A stretch of 64,000 nucleotides of DNA from Porodaedalea pini. Its lineage: Eukaryota; Basidiomycota; Agaricomycetes; Hymenochaetales; Hymenochaetaceae. Positions within the stretch are counted from its first letter, which is position 1, and every line of letters begins with the position of its first letter. The position numbers and the translations under genes are program-made. Below are positions 24,261-35,615 of the stretch, in pieces. The stretch spans positions 372,001 to 436,000 of the forward strand of contig NBAY01000032.1 in NCBI GenBank assembly GCA_002794775.1, in the 5' to 3' direction. A model generated the notes under the pieces. It ran no database searches. It had not been told where the DNA came from and was given only the letters and a program-made list of their open reading frames with translations.

Positions 24261-24620
24261 CTATGAAGCGAGCATATGACATCGTTTTTTCAAATCCTGA
24301 GCTCGAGATGGAGAGTCGACAGTAGGCGAATATATGTACACAAATGAGAAATGAGAAATATTTGACAGGTCGAGGAATCGAACGGAGGCTGTTGTCTGCA
24401 CAGCCTCAACAATCGTGGGTTGCGAATTTTGGCAGCTACTCATTGCAGACAACACCTTCAGGACACACGACGACGACGCTCTGGTCAGTTCATATGTCTC
24501 GTTTATGCTCGTGTAGGCCGTCAGAATGCAGGAGATGTCGTTATGCTCTCTTTTCTGGCGTTTTTACGGCTTGATTTGATGGATCTGTGCAAACGCTGAC
24601 GGATGACCTCTCCTCTTCAG

Positions 24621-25189
24621 ATGGCACTGAAGGAATACCAGGTCGTGGGCCGCCACCTGCCCACAGATGCCCAGCCGACGCCCAAGCTGTACCGCATGCG
24701 CATCTTCGCGTCGAACGAAGTCGTCGCGAAGAGCCGTTTCTGGTACTTCCTGCGCAAGCTAAAGAAGGTCAAGAAAGCAAACGGCGAGGTCGTCGGCATC
24801 AACATCATCCACGAGCGTCGCCCGCTCCGCGTAAAGAACTTTGGCGTGTGGATTCGCTACGACTCGCGCAGCGGCACGCATAATATGTACAAGGAGTTCC
24901 GTGAGCTCTCCCGTGCGGATGCCGTTCGGAGCCTCTACCAGGACATGGCCGCGCGTCACCGCGCCCGTTTCCGGTCCATCCACGTACGTCCAACTGCCCC
25001 TGCTATACGAATGAGGATTTGCTGAAAAGGAGCGCACAGATTCTTCGTGTTGTTGAGATTGCCAAGGCCGAGGACGTGCGCCGTCCATACATCAAGCAAC
25101 TCCTTACCCCGAAGCTGCGCTTCCCGCTCCCCCATCGCGTCGCGAAGTCAAAGTCGACGTTCGTCGCGCACAGGCCCACCACCTTCTGA
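24621..25189 (+). CDS. RPL20: 60S ribosomal protein eL20 (L18a)
   Basis: Exons 24621-24983 and 25040-25189 give 170 aa, the usual size. Conserved blocks run the whole length: [100 protein letters not shown], then [20 protein letters not shown] and a FVAHRPTTF end. It is a structural protein of the large ribosomal subunit. The ATG follows CTCTTCAG directly, so a 5'-UTR intron ending just before the start codon is likely, as is common for ribosomal protein genes. Some upstream in-frame codons are open (ATG at 24603) but would lie in that putative intron. Confidence 0.95.
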
Positions 25190-25461
25190 TTGCCTTGTCC
25201 GCGTCTCTGGCCTGCTCAGGTCTTGTTGCCTTGGGATGATCAGGGCGTCGGCGGTCTACGATGGCGATGGCAGGAAAAAATCTCACTTGCATGCCTTGTA
25301 TCGTACTTTCTTTCCACTCTGCTATCGTATATGCATATGATTAGGCTATGCTTCCCTTTGTCTGTCTGTATTGCGTTTGTAGAAACGCCCTCGCCATCGT
25401 GACGACAATAACAAGCCCATGTCCTAGAGTTACACTCGAAAACATCAACTATATCAACACT

Positions 25462-27129
25462 TCACGATAATGCCATATGCGCATCTCCCTCTGATTCTGC
25501 TTCAGTTCCCGTCTCAATTCCAACGACAGTCGTGCTCTCGGGGTCTACAGCCGTACCCTCCGCAGTCACAGCTGGAGTCACAGCTGCCTCAGGAGCCACT
25601 GCTGATATCCCAGCTGCGCTTTCCATAGCACTCGCAAGAGCTTCTACTCCTTTCCCTTTCTCCTGCTCCGTACCATCCTGCATTGGTTCTAGTCCGTCTA
25701 TCCGTCCTTGTCCAGGACGTGTAGAAAAGAGTACGTCCTTGAGTACCTGTGAGATGAGCCCGTGTTGGGCCTCAGCAGCGAGTTTTGCGCTGTCCCTTGT
25801 GCTCTTCAGCAATTGGCTGTCTTCCTTCTTTTTCTCTTCTTGTTGCTTTCCCTGTTTACGTATCTGAACCCACTCGTTCGGATGCGTAGAAAAGTGCACA
25901 TACCTTCTCCTTTTCATCCTTCTGCAATCTCGGAACAGTCGACCGCGTGTTTGCGACGGTGCTCTGCGCCTTCGCAAGTTTCTGAGCGAGATCGCTCAGC
26001 TGACTGGCGGCGTACGCGCGGTTCTATACATTCTCAGTTAACACCGTAAGAAAATGGAGCAGATACGGAGAGCCCACAGAGATGAGCGGACTAGTGCTCA
26101 GAGTGTTGACCCAGTACTTATTCCAGAGCGCACCGAGCAAGTCGGAATCGCGGCTAGAAGTAAAGACCTCGACATTGAGCGCATAATACTGCTCTGCATG
26201 CACGCCAAAATCCTCAATCTTCTCGAGAGGAATTGACTGGTACTGTCCGCCTGATCGGGCGCCTGGTGGCGTGTATCCTTCCGGGTACGTGCGGAACGCG
26301 CCGATGTCGACCTTACCGGCAGAGATCGTACGGTTCGGGTCGATCTGTACAATGCGTCAGGTTGAAGGCGAGCTCAAAGCAAATGGTGGAAGAGCTGTTG
26401 TGACGTACGACGACGGCAACGAAGGGATCCTGATACTTTTGATTCGTGATCTGAGTGTTCACGTCGATCCCGGACAGCCAGCACGCGTAGCCCGGATGCG
26501 AATGATACCACCCAATGGCGTTCTCCTTGCGTCCCACCTGTACAGAAGGACGAACGAATACTATACGCATGAGTTTAAAGGAGGAGAAAAGAAGAACAGC
26601 ATACCTTCTCGCTCCCACCAACATATTCAACCATGTACTCGTTCGCGGCCTCGGCAGCGTTGACCCGCGTCTCGGTGCCCTGCACGGGCAGTGCGAACGA
26701 GTCCATGATGACGAGCGCGTCGCCGACGACCTTGCCTTGCATAAGGCCCATGATCTCCCATGGCACGCCCGAGCGTGCGTGAATCACCTGCGGATACGAT
26801 TTCAGTCATGTCCACAAGCGAAAGTCAGAGCTGAGAGGGACGTGCCATCTTGATGAGCGCGACGGCAGAAATTTTGCATGTCTTGAAATAATGTGGACTA
26901 TGAGGGGAAGTACCACAGAGTAGTTGCTGTCGATAAGATGGCGCATACAACAGGAGAGATGTGAGCACACGCACTCGTTCTTCCAAGGCTGCGCCTTGAG
27001 GACGTCTTTGTACGCCTCTGCGTCGTATCGGAAGATTTCATCCTGTGGCGGCATATCGAGGACATTGTTTTCGAGTGAGAATGTCTTGAACGCCGTCGAT
27101 GATGACGAGGAAGCCGTCGCCGCCGCCAT
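25462..27129 (-). CDS. CSN5: COP9 signalosome subunit 5 (JAMM deneddylase)
   Basis: Seven exons (27129-26975, 26897-26846, 26787-26605, 26537-26409, 26344-26078, 26023-25904, 25851-25462) give 431 aa. The MPN+ domain carries the full zinc-binding JAMM motif: Glu80 in [12 protein letters not shown], then [17 protein letters not shown] with His142, His144 and Asp155. After it come [35 protein letters not shown] and the helical CSN-binding tail [23 protein letters not shown]5 removes NEDD8 from cullins and so resets SCF ligases, relevant given the F-box genes here. Intron 2 (26845-26788) must start with GC, not GT. The C-terminal ~100 residues are Ala/Glu/Thr-rich and probably disordered. The LINE element begins within about 150 bp upstream of the start. 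Confidence 0.95.
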
Positions 27130-27284
27130 GTTTTGTGCTACGTACAGTAAACAGAGGCGTAAAGCAGATTCAGACTTGAAGGCGCACTGACGCGTCTGCA
27201 CGTGGAATAGCACTTCTTGAACTCCTACCACCACCATCTGGATCGTGGGAATCTTGCAGTCAACTCGTCTTATCTCTCTCCGCT

Positions 27285-29522
27285 ATGGACAGCAAAATGC
27301 TGACCAGAGCTAAAGCCTCTCTCCATAAAACAAAGTCGTCTCTTTCCCTTGCCAATCCCAAGGACCCCACCAAGTGTGAGGAGTGTAAATCGGATCTCCC
27401 CTATCACAGCCGCAGCTGTGTTAGTGGCAAAGACAAGCTTTGCATCGTTTGTGGCCGCGATAAGACCTATAACCACAACGATGCCGTCTGCGAAATTGTA
27501 GCGAAGAATCGTGCCAACTGGTCCCCAGATGTCGAAACGGATGCCCATGCAGCCGCCCTGCGCAAGCAAGGGGATCTCCCCCCTACCCCCATCATCGAGT
27601 CACAGTCTTCTCTTAAACGCTCTAATTCGGAGGAAGAACATCACGCCTTACAACCTCCCGCACGAATCGACGAAACCGATGACATGGAGGCCGACGACCT
27701 CTACGTCCCCAGCACGAGTCAAGCCCCGCAGGTCGATAACGACATGGACGACGCGTCAATCTCGGAATATGAGGACCCGCAAGTTGCCGAACGTGTTTCT
27801 GCCTCCTTCATGCACCTGACCAAGGAGACCATCGATCACATATCCACGCTCATTACTCAGCCTTCCTGGACTTCTCCCACGCCTTGGCATGATGATCCGA
27901 TTCGTGCCGGCAAAGCCCTCGCGGACGTGGCTTCCAACCTCGTTTCTTGGGTCAGCAAATCACACTGTTTCGACGACGAAACTATTAAGGAGAACAAGGC
28001 GAATGAAGCGCTTCAAGCCTTCCATTCCTCATACCGAATCCATTCACCGGACTTCAAACATGTTTTTGACGATGTACACGTTTCCGCACAGGCTATACGC
28101 GAACAGCATATTTCTGACAATATGTCTTCTATGTCCCGCTCTATTCAGTCTCTTACTTCTCTCGTTTCCTCTCTTGTTGACAAAACTAATAACCTTGAAA
28201 AACAGCTTTCTCACTCGTCTCCTTCTTCAACAACCATTAAATCTTCTTTTTCGGCTAACAAACCACAGGTCAAATTTCTTCCCGATCCCATTGGAGCTCG
28301 CTTCGTTCATGACAATCGGTTTCCTCCCGACCCCCCCATCGCCAAACAACGTGTCCAAACCCCTAAGAATGGAAAGACAGAGTACGCCGCTGCCATCGCC
28401 AATACGCGTGTCCCAGGATCGGGTTATCACATGAGCTCTGAGGGCATCATCTACGCACCTGATGGCTATGCTCATTCTGCCCATAACGCCCCCAGACCGC
28501 GCGGTACAACCATTTATCACCCGAAGGTCGAATCCGTCGGAACTGACAGAGACGGCTTTACCACAGTTACTTACGCGAAGGCGGCACAGAAGAAACCTAA
28601 AACCACCCCCACCAAAGTATTACGTCCTACTGTAGAGAACCCTGACAGGGAAATCTCAATGGTACCCGTAAACCGATCTAACGGATCAGTTAACATCCAT
28701 CCATCTAACATCAAGCGAGTTTATTTCTCCCTGCCAGGGGATCTCGCAGTCCGACCTCTTACACAATCCATCAAAAACGCTGTGAGGGCTGGCCTAAAAG
28801 GCAACCCTTTGTTCAAACATTTGGTGGTGTTGAACGTCGAGTATACCTCGAACAGCAACCTTTTGATCTCTTTCACCAATATTCGAACGGATTTCGACAC
28901 TAACTATATTTCCCTTGCCTCCCAGCTCAGTCACATCATCAACATCAGTGGGGCGAAACCCTTCATGCCGTCCCCGCAGTTTAAGATGGTTATTCTGGGT
29001 GTCCCCATCTACGACAGGGAATCCAAACTGATCTACAGCGAGTCAGATCTGGTCAACGAAATCTCAGCTCTGCCCCAGTTCGAAGGGTGAGAATTCATGT
29101 TCCCACCAAGATTCATGTCGTCCCCCGAACGACTGAATGAGCACGATTTCTGCAATGTCTCAGTCATCATGAAAGACCCCGACCGTCTCTCCTTCAATCA
29201 TTTCTTCCTACACGGTAACCGCTCGGTTCCCGTCTTCGGAGTCATCCGTCGTCTCGAAGAGATGAAAGCCCGCCCGACAATCAATCAATGCGACAATTGC
29301 CACCGACTAGGACACCCTGCTTCCAAATGTCGATCAGTAGCGCATTGTGCCATTTGTTCCGAAACTCATCACACCGCAGTACATGTCGCCAAATGCACAC
29401 CATGCACGGCAGCTAACAATCTTCATTGCGAGCACTTCGCGTTATGCATCAATTGTCACGGTAACCACAGCGCTCGGTCTTCTGACTGTCCCGCTCGCCG
29501 CAATTACCGATCCCCCTACTAA
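27285..29522 (+). pseudogene. LINE ORF1 (nucleic-acid-binding protein) with in-frame TGA
   Basis: Frame from ATG 27285 runs 601 codons to TGA at 29088-29090 and then stays open in the same frame to TAA at 29520. N-terminus has two Cys pairs (KCEECKS, KLCIVCGRD). The middle is acidic and disordered. After the stop come CCHC-type knuckles: CDNCHRLGHPASKC, HCAICSETHH and CINCHGNH. These are typical of the C-terminus of Tad ORF1, so the TGA separates the protein from its main RNA-binding module. The stop (GGG TGA GAA) is one transition from CGA (Arg), at a would-be CpG. Either inactivating or, less likely, read through. Confidence 0.82.
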
Positions 29523-29528
29523 TTTTTT

Positions 29529-32500
29529 ATGTCTGAGCTGATATCCGTTCTTTCCCTCAATATTCGCGATTCTTCACCTTCGTTTGACTTCCTTTTTCAT
29601 TCCTTTTCATCTACCCATCGAGCCCCAGACATTGTCTGCCTTCAAGAGATTCCTGTTATTCACAGGGTCCTTCCCTCCAAAACCGACCCTTCAGGTGCTC
29701 GAGCATTTGATTCTTGCAATTACGCACCCTATACCGCATTTCTCCCCCCAGCAACGGGCAAACCCCGGTGCTGCACTTACGTTCATTCCCGCCTAGTTCA
29801 CCGAGTTTCCCTATATCAGATCCCGATCCCTTCTCCCAACATCTCAGTTATCTCGATTTCCAGAGACCTCCCCACTCCTTTGCTTTTGTGGAACATTTAT
29901 AACTCCCCTTCTCAACATGAATTCGAATCCAATCTACCTCTTTTAACTTCGATTTCCAATATTTTCGTTGGCGATTTTAACCGCCACTCTTCTTTATGGT
30001 CGTTCCCCGCACAAGCTAAAGATTTCTCCCGTTCCCGGGTCCTTACAGACTGGATCAGTGAGGCCAGCCTTACTGTTTGCAACCCACCAGATCAACCTAC
30101 TTATTACAACCGATCTACCAACCATTATTCCATTATAGACCTCGTCCTCTCATCGGACGACTTTTCTTCTCAAATCTCCGAGTCGATCGTTATTTCTGAC
30201 CCTTCGTTTACTACTTCATCAGACCATTATCCACTTTTGTTTTCTTTTAAACTCAACTTTCTCGTTGCTCCTCCTTAACCTCCTCTTCGGTCCATCCGCT
30301 CTCATGACTTACCAACCTTTGTTGCTGAGTTCTGTGATTCTAAACTTTTTTCTTTTGATCTCCATAATATCCATTCAATGAAGTCGCTGGACGACTTACT
30401 CTTTTCCTTTCAGGATTCCTTTTCTTCTTTCGCCAAGGTGTTCCTCTGCAAGCACAAACCACGCACATACTTCGGCCCCAATGCCTGGTGGTCTGAAGCG
30501 TGTTCTAGATTCTATCGGGAACACTGTCGAAACCTGTCCGCAGAAACGAAACATCGGCTGGATGTAGAATTGTCCAGAGCCAAATCCGCATTTTACGGAG
30601 CTCGCCTTCAAAGCTCCGATCAGCACTCCATCTGGCAGCGACAATTCACAGGTGTTGCGCGTCACCGCGCCCCTATTGGCGCACTCAGGATGCCTAATGG
30701 ATCCTTCTCAATAACTGAGGACAATAAAGCCTCCCTGTTTCACAGCACTTTCTTTCCGCCTCTTCCGTCTCAGCCAGAACCAGTCAATCTACTGGCGCTA
30801 GCAGATGGCCCGATTGTGTCTTTGAACGACGTGCTCAACACCCTCAGTGGAATCGATAAAGAGACGAGCCCTGGAAATAACCATATCTCGTATCAACACC
30901 TCACGCTGCTGGTCGAACACCACGGACAATTTTTTGCAGATCTTTTTTCTAAATGCCTCGAATTAGGCCATTTTCCCCTTTCTTTCAAAATGTCTCTCGT
31001 TACTTTCATCCCTAAGCCCAAACGTTCCGATTTTTCGGTGCCTAGGGCTTTTCGACCCATCACTTTGGTAGACACTATAGGAAAACTTTTCGAATGTGTT
31101 CTTTTCAATTTTCTCCAACCCTTCTTTGAAAAGAATAACCTCCTTCCCGACTCCCAACATAGGTGCCGGAAACACTGCTCATCCCTTACCGCTTGCTATG
31201 AACTTTTGTCCTTTATTCTCTCCAACCCTTACATTTCACCTGGCGAGCGCGTCCCTGACATGGTTCACCTACGGCGCCACTATTACATCACATCAATTTT
31301 GTCCGTGGATATTCAGGGTTTTTTTGATAACATCTCCCATTCCCTTCTTCTTAACAAACTCATTCGTTCGAAGGTCCATCCCAACTTTATTCGTGTTTTG
31401 GCCATTTGGCTTACTGATTGCCCAATTTCATTCCATTTCAACAATTTTTTTTCTCATCCTTTCATTAAACCCAATCGTGGTGTCCCTCAGGGATCCCCTC
31501 TTTCTCCTCTCATCTCAGTCTTTGCGTCTGCCAATGTTATTTCTTCTTATTACAAACGTTTTGGCCCACACTGTCCTTTATTCGCATACATGGATGATCA
31601 TCTCCTTTCTGCCCGATCGCTTAGTATTCGGTCTAATCTGGTGCGGTTGCGCAACCAGTTTTCCTTTCTTTCTTCCCAATTCCAGGCGCTTGGTTTATCA
31701 ATTGATCCCAACGCCATCGAACTTTTACACATCATCCCTCATCCTCAAATTGCTCGCTTTCATTTCCGATCCTTTCTTTCCAACCCACCTCAATCTTCTT
31801 CGCCGTCCCTTTCTCTTCCGGGAAACCTTGTCATTTCTCCATCACAACACATCACATGGCTGGGGGTCATTTTTTCTTTCGACCTATCGCCCAAGCTCCA
31901 TTTTCAAGCTCGCGTGAATAAGGCGCTTTCCACTTTACATCAACGCTCTTTCCTTTTTAACTCTTCCAATGGAGCATATTTCCAATATGCTCGACTCTTA
32001 TACTTCGGCCTCATTTGTTCTGTGGCTATCTATGGTGCAGTCCTTTTCCCTGAATCCAGCTTCATTACGTCTCTTCTACAGCATGTCCAGAATCGTTTTT
32101 TACATTCAGTTTTTCATCATTCTATAAACCCTTCCATTGCTGAATCTGTTCTTTTGATTCCTCCACTCGATCTTTTCATTTGTACATTGTCCCAACACTT
32201 CTTACTTTCCTACTATTCATTTTTGAATCGCACACCCAATAGAGACAGTTATCTGTACGATACACTCCTTCCACACATTTCCATTCCTAAATTCCCCGCT
32301 TACCCAGTTTTCGTCCCTGTCCATTCCAGGCTCATACTTACACCCATTCTGGCTCTTGACCAACGCCAGAGAGCCATCCGTTTATTTAATTCATTTTATC
32401 TGCGTCCACCTCCTTACCAATATTTCATCTTCACAGATGGTTCCATCATCCTAGACGACAACGGTGTCGCCAACGGCGGCCACAGTTACATCATCATGCA

Positions 32501-33356
32501 TGATCACAATGAACTAGCTGTCTTTTCTTCAGCAGCGCACTCTCGCTCGAATATACTGTTTGAGGAGCAGGAAGTGCTCATCGCAGCCATATGCTGGATA
32601 TCTTCTCTTCTCACGAAATGCTCCACACCGGTACACATCCACATTGTTACCAATTCGCTTAATTGCGCAAACCTCATCTTCACCGATGACAATCGTCATG
32701 CAGACTTCATTACCCTTTTTCGTCGTCTGTGTGGAATATTTCTGGTCCAACACCATCCCATGTCACACATCACGGTCCAGTGGCTTCCTTCACATAAGGG
32801 AGTCCTGGGCAATTCTAAGGCCGATAAATTGGCCAAGGACGCCGCAACCAACCCAGTTCGGGAGCCCATTCTGGACTCCCTACTGAACCTCACTGCACAG
32901 CTCCAACTCGACCTCCTTCGAGAATGGAAAGCTCGCCTTGTTAATTTACGGGGCCACCAATCGATCGCTGAACCATCCTCATTTATCCTAAACCCTACTC
33001 GATCGTTCCGCGCATTCCTCAAACTACCTCCCGAGAAGAAGATATCCCGCTTAGTTCAAGGACGTGCCGTTAGCATTTTGCTTAACGCACTTGATCTGCA
33101 TACCCGTAATCCCGAACCACGTTGCCTGGACCCCCTGTGCGTCAAGCATGATGTCCGCCACCTTTTGAATGTTTGCCCCTTTTTCGCTCATATTCGCCAC
33201 GGCCTTTTTCGTCAATGCATCTTACCTCTCCATTTTCCTGATTGGTTTCTTCCTAACAACTTTCTCTTACTACTAAAATTTGCTTACTTCTTGTTTCTTC
33301 GTCCTCCCGATGCCATGCCTATATTCTCTGAACTTCCCCCTTCATATCACATTTAG
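29529..33356 (+). pseudogene. LINE ORF2: endonuclease, reverse transcriptase, RNase H, with in-frame TAA
   Basis: 1,275 codons with one internal stop, TAA at 30276-30278 (codon 250), exactly between endonuclease and RT. Endonuclease: VLSLNIRDSSP, CLQEIP, IFVGDFNRHSSLW, YSIIDLVLS, SSDHYPLLF. RT: FRPITLVDTIGKLFE, SVDIQGFFDNISH, GVPQGSPLSPLIS, and AYMDDHLL as the catalytic box. A C-terminal RNase H begins FIFTDGS, with FEEQEVLIAAI and WLPSHKGVLGNSKADKLAK, but the third acidic residue is Asn (IVTNSLNCAN). A CxxxxC/H-type segment (CLDPLCVKHDVRHLLNVC) follows. A new internal ATG (30378) could express the RT half alone, but nothing shows that it does. Confidence 0.88.
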
Positions 33357-33420
33357 CATCCCATGACATCACAATTATCACGTATCAACTAGCTTAGCTT
33401 ACAACCCTTCGAGCGCTTCG

Positions 33421-33705
33421 TCCATTTTCTTTTCTTTTCCGTCTGTTTTCGTTTTTTTTCCGAGCGGTTGGATATCTGTTGATAAGTAGATAGCAGATGC
33501 ATTATAAATGGAATAGCACGTGCCTCGTCGCGTAGCGCTCGCAATTTCCGTGAAAGGAAATACTGGGTCAGCTTTCCCGCACGTTGAGTTGTGCCTACAA
33601 CCGGGCCGTCCTCTCCGCTCACCTGAAGAGCACGGTCATCGACAGCGACAACGACAAGAATTCTCTCTCGACGTGAGTCTATCGTGAATTGCTGTAACGT
33701 CTCCA
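33421..33705. other. Short spacer, LINE 3' flank and dehydrogenase promoter
   Basis: T-rich stretches near 33430-33470 mark the edge of the LINE. The rest is presumed promoter of the hydroxyacid dehydrogenase. Confidence 0.4.
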
Positions 33706-35314
33706 ATGCCCTCAACGTTAATTCGTAATCCCGCCCACGCCATCGCGTCCTCCCGATTGACCGCGCTCGTAAATCATCTTTCCGATAGAAGTCTGAATAA
33801 ATCGCGCGGGCCGTCTCAGATGCACAAGGTTATCGTGTGTCGCGACCTCGGACCAGACGCCATGGGTATTCTGCATGCCTGCAAGGACCTCGAGGTAGGT
33901 ATACGCGTCTCTTAAGTTTCGCGAACAATAACATGTACGATGTTCTGTGCTCTACAGCTTGTCGTTTGGCTTGAGGACAGGTCTTGCGACCGTAACTGGC
34001 TCCTAGAGAACGTTGTCGGTGCAGAAGGCATAGTATTTATGTTGTCTGACAAGGTATGCTCCTCCTACGAGATCCTTAAATGTATTTTCTCAATTGTGCA
34101 TCCTTTCTTTCAAGATCAACGATGAACTACTAGATAAAGGCATGCTCTTGAATTTGCATCCATTTATGCTTCAATGTCCTTATGCAATTACCACTGATAT
34201 CGATAGCCGGGCCTTCCCTCAAGGTTGTGTCGACCATGTCTGTTGGATACGGTGAGTATATGCGCGGACTATCTTCATTCTTTCACGATCCGAGCTGATT
34301 ATTCTCAAAGAACACGTCTCCATCCCCGCTCTTGCGAAGCGAGGAGTGCGTCTAGGCTACACTCCTGACGTTCTGACAGATGCGGGTGCGCATGTTCTGC
34401 TATCAGCAGACTCAATTGAGCTTCATGAATCTGCGAATCTTTCTCTTAATCGATTCCAGTGGCGGATGTAGCGGTACTTCTCGCACTAATGGCTTCCCGG
34501 AACGTCAAGGCAACGACAGCAGTAGTCAGTAATGGCCAGGTCTGTAGTAACCAGAATCTCATAGAGATCATCCTCACTGCTTTGCTTGCAGTGGCCTACC
34601 TCGACTTGGGCACCGTTTGCATTCTGTGGGCCGCAAATCAGCGCAGATTTGCTCCCGGCCATCGCCTTCCCACCTCCCGGCTCTGCTGATGCATCGTCTG
34701 GACAGCCCGAGTTGACTACCGAGAAAGTCATCGGTTTCCTCGGCTTCGGGCGAATTGCGCATGCAACGCTCACACGGCTCGTCGCCTTCGGCGCGCGGCG
34801 CTTCATCTACACCGGCAACCCAGCCTCCTCCACCTCCTCCCCAAGCTCCTCTCCCGCTGATATCGCCCTCGCCGCGCGTCACTCGCTTTCCCCAAGTGCC
34901 ATCGCACGCGTGCCTCTCGACACGCTCGCAGAACAGTCCGACGTGCTCTTTGTGCTCGCGCCGGGCGGGCCTGCGACGCATCACATCGTCTCCCACGCCT
35001 TTCTCGCGCGCATGAAGCGCACCGCGGTACTCGTCAACGCGAGTCGTGGCTCGCTCATCGACAGCGACGCGCTCGCGCAGGCACTAAGGGAGGGCAAGAT
35101 ATGGGGCGCGGGGCTCGACGTCGTGGAGGGTGAGCCAAACATCCAGAGCGATCACGCGCTCGTGAAGGAGCCGCGATGCATCGTCCTGCCCCATATTGGC
35201 AGCGCGACATTTGAGACGCGTCGCGCGATGGCGACGCTTGCTGCGAGGAATGCTGTTGCGGGTGTACGTGGCGAGGCGATGCCTGCTGAGCTTGACCTGA
35301 AAGGCCGAACTTGA
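33706..35314 (+). CDS. D-isomer-specific 2-hydroxyacid dehydrogenase (glyoxylate/hydroxypyruvate reductase-like)
   Basis: Seven exons (33706-33894, 33958-34053, 34115-34139, 34207-34251, 34311-34385, 34460-34539, 34592-35314) give 410 aa. The substrate-domain segment KVVSTMSVGYEH precedes VADVAVLLALMASRN. The NAD(P) site GFLGFGRIA lies at about residue 218. Catalytic residues are Arg322 in VNASRGSLID, Glu349 in GLDVVEGEP and His371 in LPHIGSAT. The enzyme interconverts 2-oxo and D-2-hydroxy acids. A 38-residue Arg/Ser-rich extension precedes an alternative start MHKVIVCRD (33820), and might be a mitochondrial targeting sequence. Intron 3 (34140-34206) begins with GC. Family members are usually ~320-350 aa; the surplus is the N-terminus and a Ser/Pro-rich loop after the nucleotide motif (NPASSTSSPSSSP). 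Confidence 0.9.
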
Positions 35315-35615
35315 ATTCGCAGCTAAGAGCTGCTATCAATGCGTATCCGAGTCAAGTGGAGTTAGCTATGTAGAGTGTGAGTCCAACAGATGGATTTTGT
35401 ATTACACAGGGAAACTACAAATGCGAAGGGTGTTGTACACAGCAAAGGACGAACGCCATCAGGCATACCGAAACGTGGTGAAAGACTGGTATCCTTATCC
35501 AGAATATCGGAAGGTTGTAGCATCAAAAAACGAAGAGAAAAGAATATGATTACAAAGGGACATATAGGAACAAGGGACACAGGTCAAGAAGAGAAAATCA
35601 CAAACACATCGAAGA

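Larger units (their letters stand above)
27240..33420 (+). mobile_element. Tad-like LINE (non-LTR retrotransposon), full-length but disabled
   Basis: Two consecutive ORFs in one reading frame: ORF1 with zinc knuckles, and ORF2 with AP endonuclease, reverse transcriptase and RNase H, the domain set of the fungal Tad1 group. Boundaries are approximate: I found no poly-A tail and no clear target-site duplication. The coding region runs 27285-33356. Two nonsense codons (29088, 30276) break otherwise continuous frames, so it is a recent, dead copy. It occupies the space between CSN5 and the hydroxyacid dehydrogenase. Confidence 0.88.

Noticed and set aside
24361..24440. Possible minus-strand tRNA (GTTCGATTCC)
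   Set aside because: T-stem bases do not pair and no cloverleaf could be drawn; it is probably part of the eL20 upstream region.
33389..33715. Minus-strand 108-codon ORF upstream of the dehydrogenase
   Set aside because: Basic low-complexity end, no motif, and it overlaps the likely promoter and the LINE edge.
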